A DNA stretch of 64,000 nucleotides from Marasmius tenuissimus. Taxonomy: Eukaryota; Basidiomycota; Agaricomycetes; Agaricales; Marasmiaceae. Where the stretch lies: the NCBI GenBank assembly GCA_029532415.1, contig JAQOTA010000053.1:6386001-6450000 (forward strand). The letters are read 5' to 3'. This document shows, piece by piece, positions 23,729-35,445 of this stretch (positions are counted from its first letter, which is position 1; every line of letters begins with the position of its first letter). The notes beneath the pieces were generated by a model, which had not been told where the DNA came from, searched no databases, and worked only from the letters and a program-made list of their open reading frames with translations. The position numbers and the translations under genes were made by a program.

Positions 23729-24119
23729 ATGCAATTCAAACTCGCCTTCATCGCGACCGCTCTTCTGGCTTCCGCCTCTCCGGCCATGTCTGCCACCCTC
23801 AAATGGTACTCGGGCGCCGGCTGCACTGGCTCTGTCATTGGCACCAGCAACGGTGCCTCGTCCGGACAGTGTATCTTCCTCACCAATGGCGGCTCTGCCA
23901 AGTCAATTGGATATAACAAACTCCCACACACCGCTTCCTTCTTTATATCTGGCGGTGGCCACGATAAATGCACTGGTGGCTCGAGCTTGAGCCGTACTGG
24001 GTCTGGATGTGCGACTGCGCCCGCTGGGTGAGATTTTTGACTCGAGATTGATTCTTCTAATGCGATGAGCTAATTATGTTCACTCCAGCGTCAACTGGGA
24101 GAGCGTCAAGTTGAGTTAA
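23729..24119 (+). CDS. Small secreted cysteine-containing protein
   Basis: Exons 23729-24027 and 24089-24119 join in phase (GTGAGA...CACTCCAG) for 109 aa. Residues 1-21 (MQFKLAFIATALLASASPAMS) are a strong signal peptide. The mature protein is Gly/Ser-rich with four cysteines, ATLKWYSGAGCTGS, GQCIFLTNGGSA, DKCTGG and GSGCATA, and ends in the tiny second exon VNWESVKLS. The spacing suggests two disulfides in a compact beta-rich fold. It resembles the generic short secreted proteins of agaricomycetes; I do not recognise a named family and assign no function. A TATA-like box and a C/T-rich leader precede it, suggesting strong expression. Confidence 0.85.
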
Positions 24120-24879
24120 GCACGCAGTGCCAGTACCTGATAGCCTCAATGTTTTTTTGCTATGCGAATCAATGTGTATTAAGTTGTAAAGAGTTCTTTA
24201 TTCGAAAATCAAATGTAGTTGTGTTTGTTTAGTGTCAAGTCTTGCAGCGGATTGTAACAGCGTGAAATCAACGGAAATTTGATGTCAAATAAAGACATCT
24301 TGAGCCGGATGGTGACTTCAAGCGAGGTAGTACTCGAGATACTACAATTAATAACGTGATATCTTGCCATTTGCGATTGGACCTGAGTCCTCAACAATAC
24401 ACTGTATGGTACATATCACCCACGAGTGCTGCGCGTCGGGCAACGAGATTGGAAACCCCGAGGAACAAAGGAGGGTAGTGGGTGAATCTTAAGGTCCGAC
24501 GGACAGCATCTCTTGAACAATTATCAAATTCGGGACTCCGTCAGAGGGCTAAACATGCTGCGGATAGAAAACAAACAAAGGTTCTGAAACTCGAAATCAC
24601 TTGCAGCCACTTTACAGCCAACACGTCGATTCAAATAACAAGAGATTTTGGGCCCGAGTTCCGAGGGCTCAATTCAAAAAGACGCTCTGCCAGTTGACTC
24701 CACAAGCGACATCGTGGGTTCGCCACATCAAATGTATCAATCCGAATAAGAAACCTTACTCGGAAGGAGCGGTCTGACATCCAGAGCTGGTGGTCAAGCT
24801 CGTGCCACTGCCAGTGAAATGATCGTGGCCGCCGGAGATAAAAAAAAGTTGATCTGGTGGGGGACGCCCGGACGCCTGA
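24120..24879. other. Intergenic region
   Basis: 3' flank of the small secreted protein gene. No supported coding exon. Confidence 0.35.
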
Positions 24880-25370
24880 ATAGCCGATTAACCTGGTCGA
24901 ACTTCGAGCTATTCGAAAGCCACACGCGACAGCTAGTCAACCTGAACCGGCAGACAGGAGCAAGAGAGTGAAGAGTCACGATCTCAACTAATGAAGACCA
25001 GTTCAACGAGTTCAAAAGCTAGTCTGCAGTTGAGGTCCCCGCGAGTCATGATAGTGAAGGGTCAAGATGGATCAGCCGTTTTTTGAGAAACTCAGCGGAT
25101 GATCCAGCCGAGCCGCCGGCTTCGAATGTGCACGAGGTTCGTCGAGCCAAGATCAGTTGAAAGGAAAAGGAGACTTGTATTCGAGTTGATAAGGGTTATA
25201 TAGCCTTTCAACGTCGAGTAAGTCGCCGGTAAAAGACTGTACGACAAACTTGAATAGCCAGGGTCTCGATCTTTTTCGATCCCTCAAGTATACAATCCCT
25301 CGGAGGATGCTAGACCTCTACCTGTGTGTATTTCCGGTTCAACGATGAGCCTACGTCGCTCGAGCTAACA
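24880..25370 (-). pseudogene. Divergent relic of an F-box gene 5' region
   Basis: This is the second copy of the segment at 20337-20790. On the minus strand it still encodes fragments equivalent to ELIELILVSYD and SCSLVCRSW but with stops and frame changes. It has neither a start nor a continuation, so it is a partial, decayed duplicate. Confidence 0.55.
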
Positions 25371-26820
25371 AGCAGGAAGACTTACCGCCACGGAGACTCG
25401 AAGCGACTCGCTCGTACAGCTCGTCACTTATACCTGAAAGATATCAGTTACCGCCATCCGTCCATCCCTTCTCTACGATGACCGAGAAACCTTCGTTGTC
25501 TAAAGCAAAATGATGCGGAAACGATAGACAACTTCCCGCTCAACCGAAGCGAATATGACGTCTAATACCCTATATAGAGCAGGAACAAGGTCAAAGAATT
25601 TGGACCCTCGAGCAGCGGGTTTGTTAATGTTCAAGATCTCAGGCATCCGGGACCATATACAGAAACGTCCTCTGATCTCTTACGCTAAAACCATCAAATT
25701 AGTGTATACCCATTACCGAAGAGCCTAAATATTGTTCGAATTCATTACGGAGTGCCCAGAGGTGGTGGTACAGATAGGTCCGCAACATGTCCCTTCAATT
25801 AGTACCAATACGAAGGTATAAAAGTTTTAGCACGAACCTAAACTGCCTCGCACGGGCGAAGTAGCTCAAGTACTTCATGATGCGTTCACTGAACGGATTA
25901 GAGCATAAGATAAGCGTCCATGAGAGAGACAACAAGAGCAAGGCGTACCACCCATTGAGCCTCGGAAGCTGCCGTGGATTATGCACCCGAGCTTTGATAG
26001 AACCTTGTCTCGTCGGAAGGATGAGGGCCGGACCACTTGAAGCCATCACAAACGCGTTGGTCAAGGGGACTACTATCGTTCGTTTTCCAGGACCTGACAA
26101 ACGGTGTTTAGTACAAAAGTTATCCCCGACGTGACTAGCACTCACAAAGGAAATCCGATCCATTCAACGGGATGAGTAACGGCCATGAAGGAACAAGAGT
26201 TCTACAGCTTCAACGGGGGCTTGCTACCGTCCGAAGCGTCTACGGCGAACGTAGAGTATAGGTGATTGATTTCTATGGTTTCGTACGCCAGCGGCCAGAC
26301 CCATTGGTAGTCTTGTTACGAATCTACGTGGATCGTTGTTTGGATATCAGCACGGGATTCATATAAGCCTACTGAGCGACGGTGATGAACTCACCGAACT
26401 ACTACTGACTTGTCTATCTTTCATGCTGCCCCAAGCTCAGGGTTGACGGGATAAGGTATATGATCCTAAGTCGCATTCGAATGCATCGCTGGCAGGCTGT
26501 CGGAGGGAAACATACGTGCATAGATTTGCGTCATGGTGTTCTTCCGAAAGTTCGAGAATCGCAACGAAACCAAGGGGTAAACTTGAGAGGAGGTTTTGAG
26601 GCAGTCAGGCTCTTTCCCTGCGGGCGTCAAGACGTAATGAAGGACCGAGTGAGTGCAAATAAGCAAGTGAACTCGGCTGGAAACGCACCGTTCAGGATCC
26701 GAAGGTGTCTCTAAAATCCTTCATAAGGTGAGTGCATATAACACGCCTCCAAGCGAGTTGAGCTCGTTTGAGTGAAGAAATGAGCGATGATACTATAGCG
26801 GAGGGTCATTCGTTGGTTTT
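25371..26820. other. Intergenic region with one very small candidate exon pair
   Basis: At 26186-26146 and 26093-25979 (minus strand) two short exons join in phase to a 51-codon frame beginning MAVTHPVEWIGFPL and ending FYQSSGA. It is well spliced on paper but too short for a family call. Nothing else is supported. Confidence 0.25.
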
Positions 26821-27345
26821 TTATGACCTGGCAAACTCAGATTAGCGGAACGGCCTTCAACAGCATGCTGGCACTCACCAATCGCGAAAGATTCGTTCCA
26901 ACGAGCAAGCTGAACGTGGGCCACGGCATATCCAACACAAACATCCTCCAGAGTTCTGAGCTGGCAAAAAGGAATTGAACGGGATGGATTTATTGTCGTA
27001 AGCCAATGGAGCTTGTTTGTGATATGGATTGTCGAACTCATCCAGTCAAGTCATATTAGTCGGCAGCCAGCAAAAGTCACAATTGTGAGCCCACCGTCAC
27101 ACCATGGTCCTTCAGGCGGGCATGTTTCCTTTTCCCAGCTAACCAGTGCTACGCGAAACGGTCTGCATCCGCCTTCCAAGTGCTTCGCCAATTGGAATTG
27201 GTGTTCGATATCTTCATGTTCTAGAACTGAGAGTATACATAGGCATTCAACTGAGATAAGACTTGAGGAACCATACCTTTCAGAGCGTCAGCTTGAGCAG
27301 ATTGAGGCCAACCAGCCTTGATGATGGCGGTCGCTGACCAAGAGA
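26821..27345 (-). CDS. Spliced protein of unknown family, 5' end unresolved
   Basis: Exons on the minus strand, from about 27345 to 27277, 27220-27081, 27036-26879 and a last short piece ending at 26821, join in phase. The frame reads IIKAGWPQSAQADALK, EHEDIEHQFQLAKHLEGGC, WEKETCPPEGPWCDGGLTI, FDNPYHKQAPLAYDN, GGCLCWICRGPRSACS and LERIFRDW. The 44-bp intron 27080-27037 has GT...AG and a CTAAT/TTGAC branch-like sequence and joins two open frames exactly. Eight cysteines include a CLCWIC pair of clusters. No signal peptide is visible because I cannot find the first exon. No known domain is recognised, so the function is open. Confidence 0.5.
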
Positions 27346-27657
27346 CAAACAACCGGTGGCTGTGGCCCTGTCATCCCCTCTGCACCCGAACGTCATGGTT
27401 CCGTACCCCTGTTTTGGCTTGACTTCAGTGTAGAGTTGCGCTCAGTTGCTACATGAATTTTCGTGCCTCATCATTGAATTGTTTCGAGTAGAGTCCTTAG
27501 GGTCAATCTAGGATGAGTGTCGTTACTGTCGTGGTGGCGACTACACGAGGCACGCGGGCACGGCCCGACCGGCGAAAAGAGTCTGAGACAACCGGCGCTA
27601 TTTGAGTCATAAACCAGCGTCTCCTAGAAGACCCCTCTCTCACCTTTCTCTCGAACC
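27346..27657. other. Short intergenic region
   Basis: Should contain the missing 5' exon of the minus-strand gene and the promoter of the F-box gene at 27658. I could not identify either with confidence. Confidence 0.3.
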
Positions 27658-29457
27658 ATGACTTCCGAAATCCGAGATGTTACGGACAAGGAATCTCATA
27701 GCGAGCTGTGAGTACTTGACCTTTTATACACTCAGTTCTTCTTATTTGACATTTCAATCTCACCGTTCGAATATAGAGAGGGCCAGCCATACTTGTTAGC
27801 TTTGAAGAATACGTCGCCTCATATCTACGAGCTCCTAATATCAGGTGTTCATCCGCCTCCCTCTCACCTCCCACATATACAATCCACGATACTCAAATTG
27901 GAGGGCGACATTGGCAAGGGAGAAGAAAACTCAAACTATCCTTCCATTGCGCGCGATTTAGTAGCCCAACTAAGGCTCTACCGATCTCTCCTATCTCCCA
28001 TCCGAAAGCTTCCATCCGAGTGCCTTTCGATAGTCTTTATGCACACTGTCGAGGAAACTTGTTTCTCTTGTCAACCTTCCAACCTTCATCTCAAACTCGT
28101 CTGTTCCCATTGGTATCGGATATACTACAACAATCCCAAAATACGGGACACCGTCCGACTACGTCATCACAACCTCTCGATCACTCAAACTTCTGCCTAT
28201 CGCCAAACCTTGCAGCACCTCTCCAATCATCTCAATCGGTCACACACACCCCTATGCTATAAAATACATTCTCCAAGCCTACTGAACTACCTCAACACCA
28301 CCGAAATTCTTTTTGCCGACCATGCTTGTCGCATTCGGTCGTTGGAATTCTGCCTCAGCAGTTGTGAATGGCGCAGCTGGTACAGCCTGAGAGATATCTT
28401 CACCAAATACGATCACACTATGTCCCAGTTACACACCCTTCATCTTTTTCTTGACCTTCCACCCCCTCGTATGTCCTTCCTGCCTCCCCGACCTCACGAG
28501 CAACTACCTCGCATCGTACTCCATTTTCCACCCACGTTCACAACTGTGATCCTCTCACAAGTAACTTTTCTCACAGCACAAATGACTCATGCACACCTTT
28601 CCAGACTTAACTCTCGTCTCACCCGAATCGAGATAACGCTCCGGGTAACACGCAAGGATAACAGATACCTAATGGAAGACCTTCAAACTTCCTCTGGTGG
28701 TTTTTCAATCCTCTTCCTTTCCTTGGAACATCTCTCCATCCTTGAGCTTCCTAATCACGAATTCACGGGCGACGGTACCAACGTCTACCCTGGCGCTCTC
28801 AAACTCCTCCGACTCATCCGTTTGAGTCCGATGATCAGAACGATCCGGTTCTCCCAATATCAACCCGCTTATACGGAGGACAAAACGGATCACTTCAGGT
28901 CTACCATTCCACGTTTCTTCTCTCGCCTCGAGGGAGCATTGACGAATCTACGAACACTCGATATTGGGCGATACACCGAATGGATCTGGTACTACGAATT
29001 GATACTCGAAGCCGTGCCCGAGAGCATCGAGGAGTTAATTATGAGGGATACGTACCCAACCTTCGTTTGTCCCGGTGGAGGTTACCGTCACAAAGGTGTC
29101 CTTCGTATGCTTTGTCGGCCTGCTCAACGTCAGGAAGCGTCAGAAGATGATGATAGCAGGTCTTCACCAACGACAACGACGAAAGTGGGATACCTCCCTC
29201 GCCTAACACACCTCAAAATCTATACCACTTCGCTCTTGGATTGGGATGCTGACTCGCTCGTGGAGCTGGCTTCTACCCGGAACGAAATCTGCGAGGTGGA
29301 GGGTCCGTCGAAAAGGTTTCGATACTTACAGCTCTCATACGACAAGAAGGCTCGTGGTGGAGGTCCTAGTAAGGACCTTTTAGACCGACTCGAGGGTATT
29401 TCGGGGTTGGATTTCTTGGTCGATGCTGTCGAAGGAGGGAACGAGAAAAGGAGATAA
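27658..29457 (+). CDS. F-box-like protein, intact
   Basis: Exon 1 27658-27707 and exon 2 27777-29457 give 576 aa. After a short N-terminal helix-rich region (KNTSPHIYELLISGVHPP, then ARDLVAQLRLYRSLLSPIRK) comes the F-box, LPSECLSIVFMHTVEETCF...LHLKLVCSHWYRIYYNNPK, in the order usual for agaricomycete F-box proteins: a heptad-like helix, then the F-box, then irregular LRR-like repeats (LEHLSILELPNHEF, LKLLRLIRLSPMIRTIRF, LRTLDIGRY, LTHLKIYTTSLLDWD). Family role: substrate receptor of an SCF ubiquitin ligase; target unknown. The start ATG lies in a good context (AACCATGAC). A decayed relative lies at 20870. Confidence 0.85.
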
Positions 29458-30253
29458 TCGTATGCATACGTAGCTATCGTTTCATTCATCATGAAACCAC
29501 CTTTCTGCGACCTCAACGCGTACCCGCTGGGCAAAGATATAATGGTGAGACTGCGTCACGAGTATTATTTTCCTAAATACTTCGATTCTTAGTAATAAAG
29601 CCTAGTGTACGCTCCTAACGAATGAAACGCCGTCTGGGCCTTCCTTTCTTGCCCGGAGGGCTGCGGCAGAAACGATACACAATTAGAATTGCCATATACA
29701 CAGTTTACTTTCACATGAAGATTCAAGCCGCTATGATGCGGGCAGCGGGAACCGGCCTGAAGATAAGCGAGCCGGAAGACTGTAAAAGCATCGAAGGTCT
29801 AAGGTTTCTGGAGATCAAGACACAGTCAGCACAACGAGGACTATGTGGTGTGGGAATTATTTCGGATGGTTGAGCGTTGTGCGTTTGAGCTGGGGCGTCG
29901 CACTGATCTATATATTACTTACTCCTAGGATCGCCTCACTACTTTTCTGAAGTGGTGTAAGGTACAGGGACCGGCACGTTCTAAGTCCCATAAAGGGTAG
30001 TGCATCCCACAGTACCGTCACCACGCTCTACTGGGAGTATCAAAAGTTAAATATGGTAAATCTGATATATCATCGCGCTCTCCACCATGGAGAAATTTGT
30101 CCGTGATCATGTTGGAAGTTCACCCCTGGGCCTTGGATGACGCTCTGTATAGCATTCTTGGCTCCCAAGGTATAGGTCATGATGGAATTTGATCCCAGAG
30201 GTTGCATCGTATAAAGGTTTCTTCCTTCTCGTGCCCACAAGCGAGTCTCCACA
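29458..30253. other. Intergenic region upstream of 7TM gene F
   Basis: Contains the promoter of the next gene. The open frame 29622-29873 (plus) has no motif and no start context of note. Confidence 0.35.
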
Positions 30254-31770
30254 ATGACTCTCGACTCGAAACTGTTTGTAGTGACGTCCTTCTCTACCTC
30301 AGTAAGTAAAGGACGAACCCCAATCCAAAGACATCAACTGAAGCAATGATGCCCTTAGATTCAGCTTTTCCTCTATGGCAAGTGAACATACTTGACTCCG
30401 GGGAGACAGTACATGCTTGACCTCATATTGATTCAGGATGTAATACCGTTCTTTTCGTCATCGGAATTCGACTTTTGTGGCGCCAGAATCTTCAACACGT
30501 CTTCACCTTCCATATTGTATCGACAGTCACCCTCTTTCTTCTTGCCACGATGGTAGCGGTGATTGTGACGGTACAAACGAGTGCTATGATGGGAGAGTGG
30601 AGCACGGTCAATTTGACTGTGTGTAGGCAAGTGAGATCTGCCCGCCGAATACCTATTGATGACCCACCTTCTTCGGACATACTCACAGTATGGTTCTCTA
30701 CGTGTTACTTCAACTAATCGCGTAAGTGCTGGTCGGTGTACTCAATTTGTGACAAGGATAGCTTATCAATACCGTTCAATCCAGTTTTAACGCCCTTCTT
30801 ATCTTGGTATGTGAGTCATTGACTCCTGTGCCTCACCTAAAACATGATTGTATCAAGGTTTATCGTTGCTATCTCATATGTGGCCGCTCTCTCAAGGCCA
30901 TAGCGTTGCCGGTCATTCTCATTCTCACTGAAACCGGTCAGTGGTGATACATCCGTACCTCTAAATACTCGTACGACTTTCCTCCCAGGAGCTTACTATG
31001 CCAAGTTCGACGACCTGTCTAAGTTGCTTTTCGCCTCCGGCCAGATATCAGGAGGGAATGTCGTACCCAAAAGTACAGTGATCAGTAACGCCATTTCTGT
31101 GGTCTGCGAGATTGCCAGCAACTTCTTGCTTACCTCAACAATTGGTGCCATAATTCCCACTACAAGCCTCCCAGCCAGTGCTGATCCCTTTTGTTCAGCC
31201 TGCAAGATCTGGTTGACCATGCGTAACCTCAAAGTCACCTCAGGTCGTTATTATCGACCGTCGTACAGTCGCGTCATAACGATAATGTGAGTAATTGATG
31301 TAGACCTCATTCAGGACGTTCGGCTAAATTCTTCTGTAGGGTGGAATCCGGGTTCATCATGCTACTATTCTACACTATCTTTGCTGGACTACTGCTCAAC
31401 AATGGCACTGGCCGTTACACATCCGGCCTTTCGGTAATGGGAGTGCTGGTACCTCAGATAACCGTATGTTCTTTATCCATTTTGTTTCATTCTCAGAGAT
31501 AGTACTAAAAGAATACCTTAGACCCTTGCTCCCTTGCTCATCGTCGTGCGGATTGGACTTGGTCAATCGTTCGAAAGAGAACACGCCCGAATTGCGAGCT
31601 CCGAGGGACAAGTGCGAATTCCACAAATTAGCAATCATTCATCGGCCTTTCGAGTCACGGAACAGAATGACCAAAACTCCACCGTGGATATCACCCTTAC
31701 CAACTTCCGGCCTTCGAACGACGAGGAGAGCGCTAGTAGTCATAAGTTATCACAAGCTGGAGGGGTGTAA
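30254..31770 (+). CDS. Seven-transmembrane protein, agaricomycete family (gene F)
   Basis: About nine short exons can be joined in phase from ATG 30254 to TAA 31770. Hydrophobic segments in order: SIQLFLYGCNTVLFVIGIRL, FHIVSTVTLFLLATMVAVIV, MVLYVLLQLIASAFNALLIL, LKAIALPVILILTE, VISNAISVVCEIASNFLLTS, VESGFIMLLFYTIFAGLLL and SVMGVLVPQITTLAPLLIVV, with a Ser-rich cytoplasmic tail. The VYRCYLIC segment after helix 3, the ESG at helix 6 and LAPLLIVVRIGLG at helix 7 are typical of a large 7TM family in mushroom fungi with no proven ligand or function. Two introns (starting 30382 and 30627) use GCAAGT donors rather than GT. Plasma-membrane location is inferred. Confidence 0.75.
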
Positions 31771-32340
31771 ACATAAAACAACCGTGATTGAGCGTTTTCA
31801 TAGCTTAAAAATTCCCAGTGTTCCAGTTTCTCATATTCTGGTCTGTATTCACGAGTCAAGACCGAATGAATATGGTTTACAGAGGGTAGATGAATCGAGG
31901 TGATAGGTAAATCTTTGTCTGGCTTCGACGATCACTGGTACGTCAACAAAGATCAACAGAGAAGGAATGCGGAACAAACTGCTAATGACTCTGGTGGTAA
32001 GTACAAGTGTAAGAAACTCGCGTATCTCAGCGGCAAATACCGAATCAATTCCCAGCACGCAATTCAGTGTGCCATAGTGTACAGCCGGGTCCACGGTGGG
32101 TTGGCATGTACTTGGATTCTGTTGGGTTGATTAAAATAATCCCTCCAATTGAAAAGTTTATGGAGTTAAGGGAACGTAGACATGATGCATGATTGGCGGT
32201 CCGACACCAAATATAAATTCCCAGCGTATCTCGACCCTGGCTCAGTCAGCGGAAGTTCAAATGTTCCGAATAATTAATAGAGCATATTTGTGGATATTAG
32301 GGAGTTTGCGGCGCTCCACCGCTCCAGCACTATTGATGCT
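31771..32340. other. Intergenic region left of the transposon
   Basis: 3' flank of gene F up to the outer transposon end. No coding exon is supported. Confidence 0.4.
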
Positions 32341-32393
32341 ATTATTGTCGTTTGCAAAATAGAATGCCGCGCGCGCGTCTGAGCTCACACGTC
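32341..32393 (+). repeat. Left terminal inverted repeat of outer element
   Basis: Nearly identical in reverse complement to 40223-40275. Includes an alternating CG tract followed by GTCTGAGCTCACACGTC. Confidence 0.85.
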
Positions 32394-32593
32394 TATCCTC
32401 CTCCGTTTGCACAAAAAATAAGACCAGCGCGCGATCTATTTTCGAGCGCGCACCTCAAGGTGTAAGCTTGATGCGACTACCTCCGTGGGGAGTCAAGATG
32501 CAACTTTGGGTTGTTTAAAGGTGATTTGAAACCAAAAAGTGGGGAGTCGCGCGTGCGCTATGGACTTTTTGGATCACCTCTCCCGGCTGTTTA

Positions 32594-32966
32594 TGAGTGT
32601 TAAAATGGGAAAAAAATAAAATGCCCCCCCCGACCTAACTTTAGTGTCCCCCCGTATTGTAGCTTTTTCCCCGCGTACTCTACCTTTCCCGCGCATACTC
32701 CAGGTTTTTCGCGCGGCTGCTAAAATTTCCGCGCGCGCAATCAGGTTTCCCCGCGGAATTTCACACGTGCGCTTATAGGCGCCTAGGCTAATTCCCACAC
32801 GTATCCCACATCTTTAGTCGTCCCTCACACCTCAGGCATAGTTTACTAAGCTAAGCTATGTATTAGAACATTGAAATATGATTTATAAAAGTATTCACAG
32901 CAATTTTTTAACACTTCTGAGCAGATATGACTGACCTACAGCAACAAAAGTCTCTGACTATCACAA
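32594..32966 (+). repeat. Left arm of inner element inverted repeat
   Basis: Pairs with 35841-36209. Compared with that arm it keeps CpG-rich words (GCGCGCGCAATCAGG, CACGTGCGCTTATAGGCG) where the right arm has TpG/CpA. Confidence 0.85.
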
Positions 32967-33178
32967 ATAGCACCCAGTTCCAAAAATTCTCATGATCAGC
33001 AGCTGATCACCACATGGCAATGGCATGTTCTACAATGTCTGTGTGTTGCCTGGTTGGACCTGAACCACCAAGAACCACCCCCCTTGTCACAGATTGAGGT
33101 CCTCTTCACCCTTCAAATACAGGTGTGCTTGGAAACTTTATCTTATATATGTACATTTGACCAGTTTATGAAGATACA

Positions 33179-33448
33179 ATGCCAGAGTTCCAGGAGGATC
33201 ATGCTCATGTTTTAACAACAAAACATGCCTTTGAGGTTGCACAACGAGAGACCAGAGTGTTGGTATTTGATGTAGTGGCCTTATGGGCAGATTGGACAAA
33301 TGTAGAACGACTAAAGAGTCTGACAAAAACAAGAGCTAGGCTGGGCTTTGTTGATAAACTGGAACCAGGGTCAAAAATTCAGCGAGGCCAAAAATCCAAT
33401 CAGACCCCTCTCTATCCTCCTTCACTTGAAAAGGAGTATTGGAAATAA
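33179..33448 (+). other. Open frame inside inner element
   Basis: An 89-codon frame, mostly hydrophilic and helical in appearance (HAFEVAQRETRVLVFDVVAL, WADWTNVERLKSLTKTRA). I recognise no domain. It may be a relic exon of cargo or of a lost transposon protein. Confidence 0.25.
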
Positions 33449-34146
33449 AAGCCAAAGCCTTCTTCAGCCGAACTTTTGGAGGGTCTGGCTATACAGGGAC
33501 CGGATTTGATCTCGTCAACCGGTCGTTCTATGGTTGTAGATTTTGGAGGGCTGGTACTTGAAGTACATTTCTATTCTGAATGAGTGTTCTAGGTATTTAT
33601 TTTTTTGTTAGTTTGCATATCTCCTGCACTCTTCTCCACAATTATACACCAAAACCCAGTGGACAGCAATAACACACATCCACAAGAAGGCTTGTGCAAG
33701 TTAGCAGCTCAGTTTTCTGGTTCTAACTTTTTATTTAGGAACGACTCTTCAAAGTCGGACTTGCGATCGAATTCCAAACACATGTATTGGCATTCCTAAC
33801 AAAGGATTTGCTATTTCAGGTTTGTGAATCATTCTCTTCCCTTCTCTACCCTTTTATCTAATAACAGTAAACCTGTGGTTTTTAGCGACATTGGTGGAAA
33901 TCAATAGACAAGATTGAGAAACCAATTCACGTTGCGTATGATTATCCTGATTTCTTGCATGCAATGGCAAATTGGATCAGTGAGCAGCGCTTCCTGGATG
34001 GCAAGAGTGATGTGCATGGAAGCAAGCTTGCATTTATGGTCTTTCGAGAGTGCCGGGTTGCACATGGAGCTGGAGTGTACACTACAAGCAAAGTATTCAC
34101 AATGGCAGGTGTGTGTTAACATTCTCATTTCAACTCGCCATATTAG

Positions 34147-34734
34147 CTAGTTATACTGATACCAATCTGCCCTATCCAAGTGAGCTGCTTTGTGATGCTT
34201 CATCACAACTTCGAACACCTTTGGAAGAATGACTTGAGTTGAATAGTCAAGATGTCCAGCCTGCTGAACATTGCGCATATAGGCTTCACGGCATTGTTGA
34301 TTGAATTTGGGGGCCTTGATACTCACAATGCAGTCCATAATTGCTCTAGTTTCAAGTGCTAAAGGGAAATCTGGATGTAGGACCCTGGTCCTCAGATCTT
34401 CGGTCCAGAGGTGGTGCCATGTGTTCCTACACCCTGTATGGGCAGTAAAGATGCACCCGGCAGCAGGGCCAAGCTCGAGAGATGGTGCAACAGCAAACAC
34501 ACAGAGCCGTAGATCCATTATCTTGGCTTTTGCTCGTACAACAATGTGATATGTACGGAAGCCCATTGCTAGAGCTTGTTCAGCAGTGATCTCATCAATG
34601 GGGTGATTGAGAATGAGGAAGTGAATAATTGGTTTGAGCCAGTGCCATATCGGCCATCTGGAAGATATGGTGAGCTTTTGCCAATGAGTGAGTTCAAGGG
34701 ATTTGAAGCCTCTGATGGCAACTGGATAGGCCAA
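34147..34734 (-). CDS. Transposon-borne ORF, unknown family
   Basis: A 195-codon frame with protein-like composition throughout: WPIWHWLKPIIHFLILNHP, AEQALAMGFRTYHIVVRAKA, CIFTAHTGCRNTWHHLWTED and CREAYMRNVQQAGHLDYSTQ. Cys, His and Trp are frequent (for example HTGCRNTWHHLW), as in DNA- or metal-binding proteins, but I cannot place it in a named family. No convincing start context; it may be one exon of a longer gene. It lies wholly inside the inner element, so it is cargo or an accessory transposon gene. Confidence 0.4.
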   Translation of the reverse strand: MAYPVAIRGFKSLELTHWQKLTISSRWPIWHWLKPIIHFLILNHPIDEITAEQALAMGFRTYHIVVRAKAKIMDLRLCVFAVAPSLELGPAAGCIFTAHTGCRNTWHHLWTEDLRTRVLHPDFPLALETRAIMDCIVSIKAPKFNQQCREAYMRNVQQAGHLDYSTQVILPKVFEVVMKHHKAAHLDRADWYQYN

Positions 34735-34850
34735 TGTAGTCTGAAGTAGATGCGCAACCTTGAGAAGACCCTACATGTCTTCAAACGTTGTTGGCTCATG
34801 ACTGGTAGACTGATCAGTATTTGAGCTTACAAGAAGTCAAGTTGAAAACA

Positions 34851-35445
34851 TACTGCCGAACAAGCCAAAATCGAAACACCTCAAGCTCTTGTCGCAGCAC
34901 AGAGGGCCAGTGCATTGGATCATCCTGATTATCCTTTTGCCCATCATATATTTCCCCCAGCCTCGCAACAAAGCCAAAAGTGATGACAAGGATCAGGACA
35001 CGGACACGATCAACGACTTCACAGAAAGCGAGGCAGACCAAGGCAGTAGCCCGATTGACAACAATGGTGGATCTGAATCAGTGTACGACAATACAGACTC
35101 TGTTGTTGAAGAGGTCAAGCCAGTCAAACGCAACCTTCGGAAACGAACAACTCGTGATAAGCTAGTCTGTCTTATGTTTGACTGGGTGTTGATTTCTCCC
35201 CAGTGTACATTAGCAACTCAGAAGATGACTTTGAGCAATGTGATCGCGACGATGCTAAGGTCCTAACCCCTGATTCCCTGTCATGCAACAACACTGACAC
35301 CGAACAGGATGACATTGAGGTCTCTGCTATGTTCAATTCCATGGTCTTGGTATCTGAACGACGTTCATCTTCACCAATTGCCGTGAATGACCCCTTGGTT
35401 GTCTATAATGTCTTCACAGGCCTGCTTCCTGAGCTTAGATTTTAG
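34851..35445 (+). other. Acidic coding-like region inside inner element
   Basis: Two adjoining frames look coding: an Ala/Gln-rich stretch (QALVAAQRASALDHPDYPFA) and an acidic one (KDQDTDTINDFTESEADQGS, followed by EDDFEQCDRDDAKVL). A basic motif KRNLRKRTTR lies between. This acidic/basic pattern resembles chromatin-associated proteins, but no domain is recognised and the exon structure is unclear. Confidence 0.3.

Noticed and set aside
25795..26163. 122-codon minus-strand frame with a hydrophobic stretch (YALLLLSLSWTLILC)
   Set aside because: A splice-consistent smaller frame uses the same DNA in another phase, and the hydrophobic stretch alone does not make a gene.
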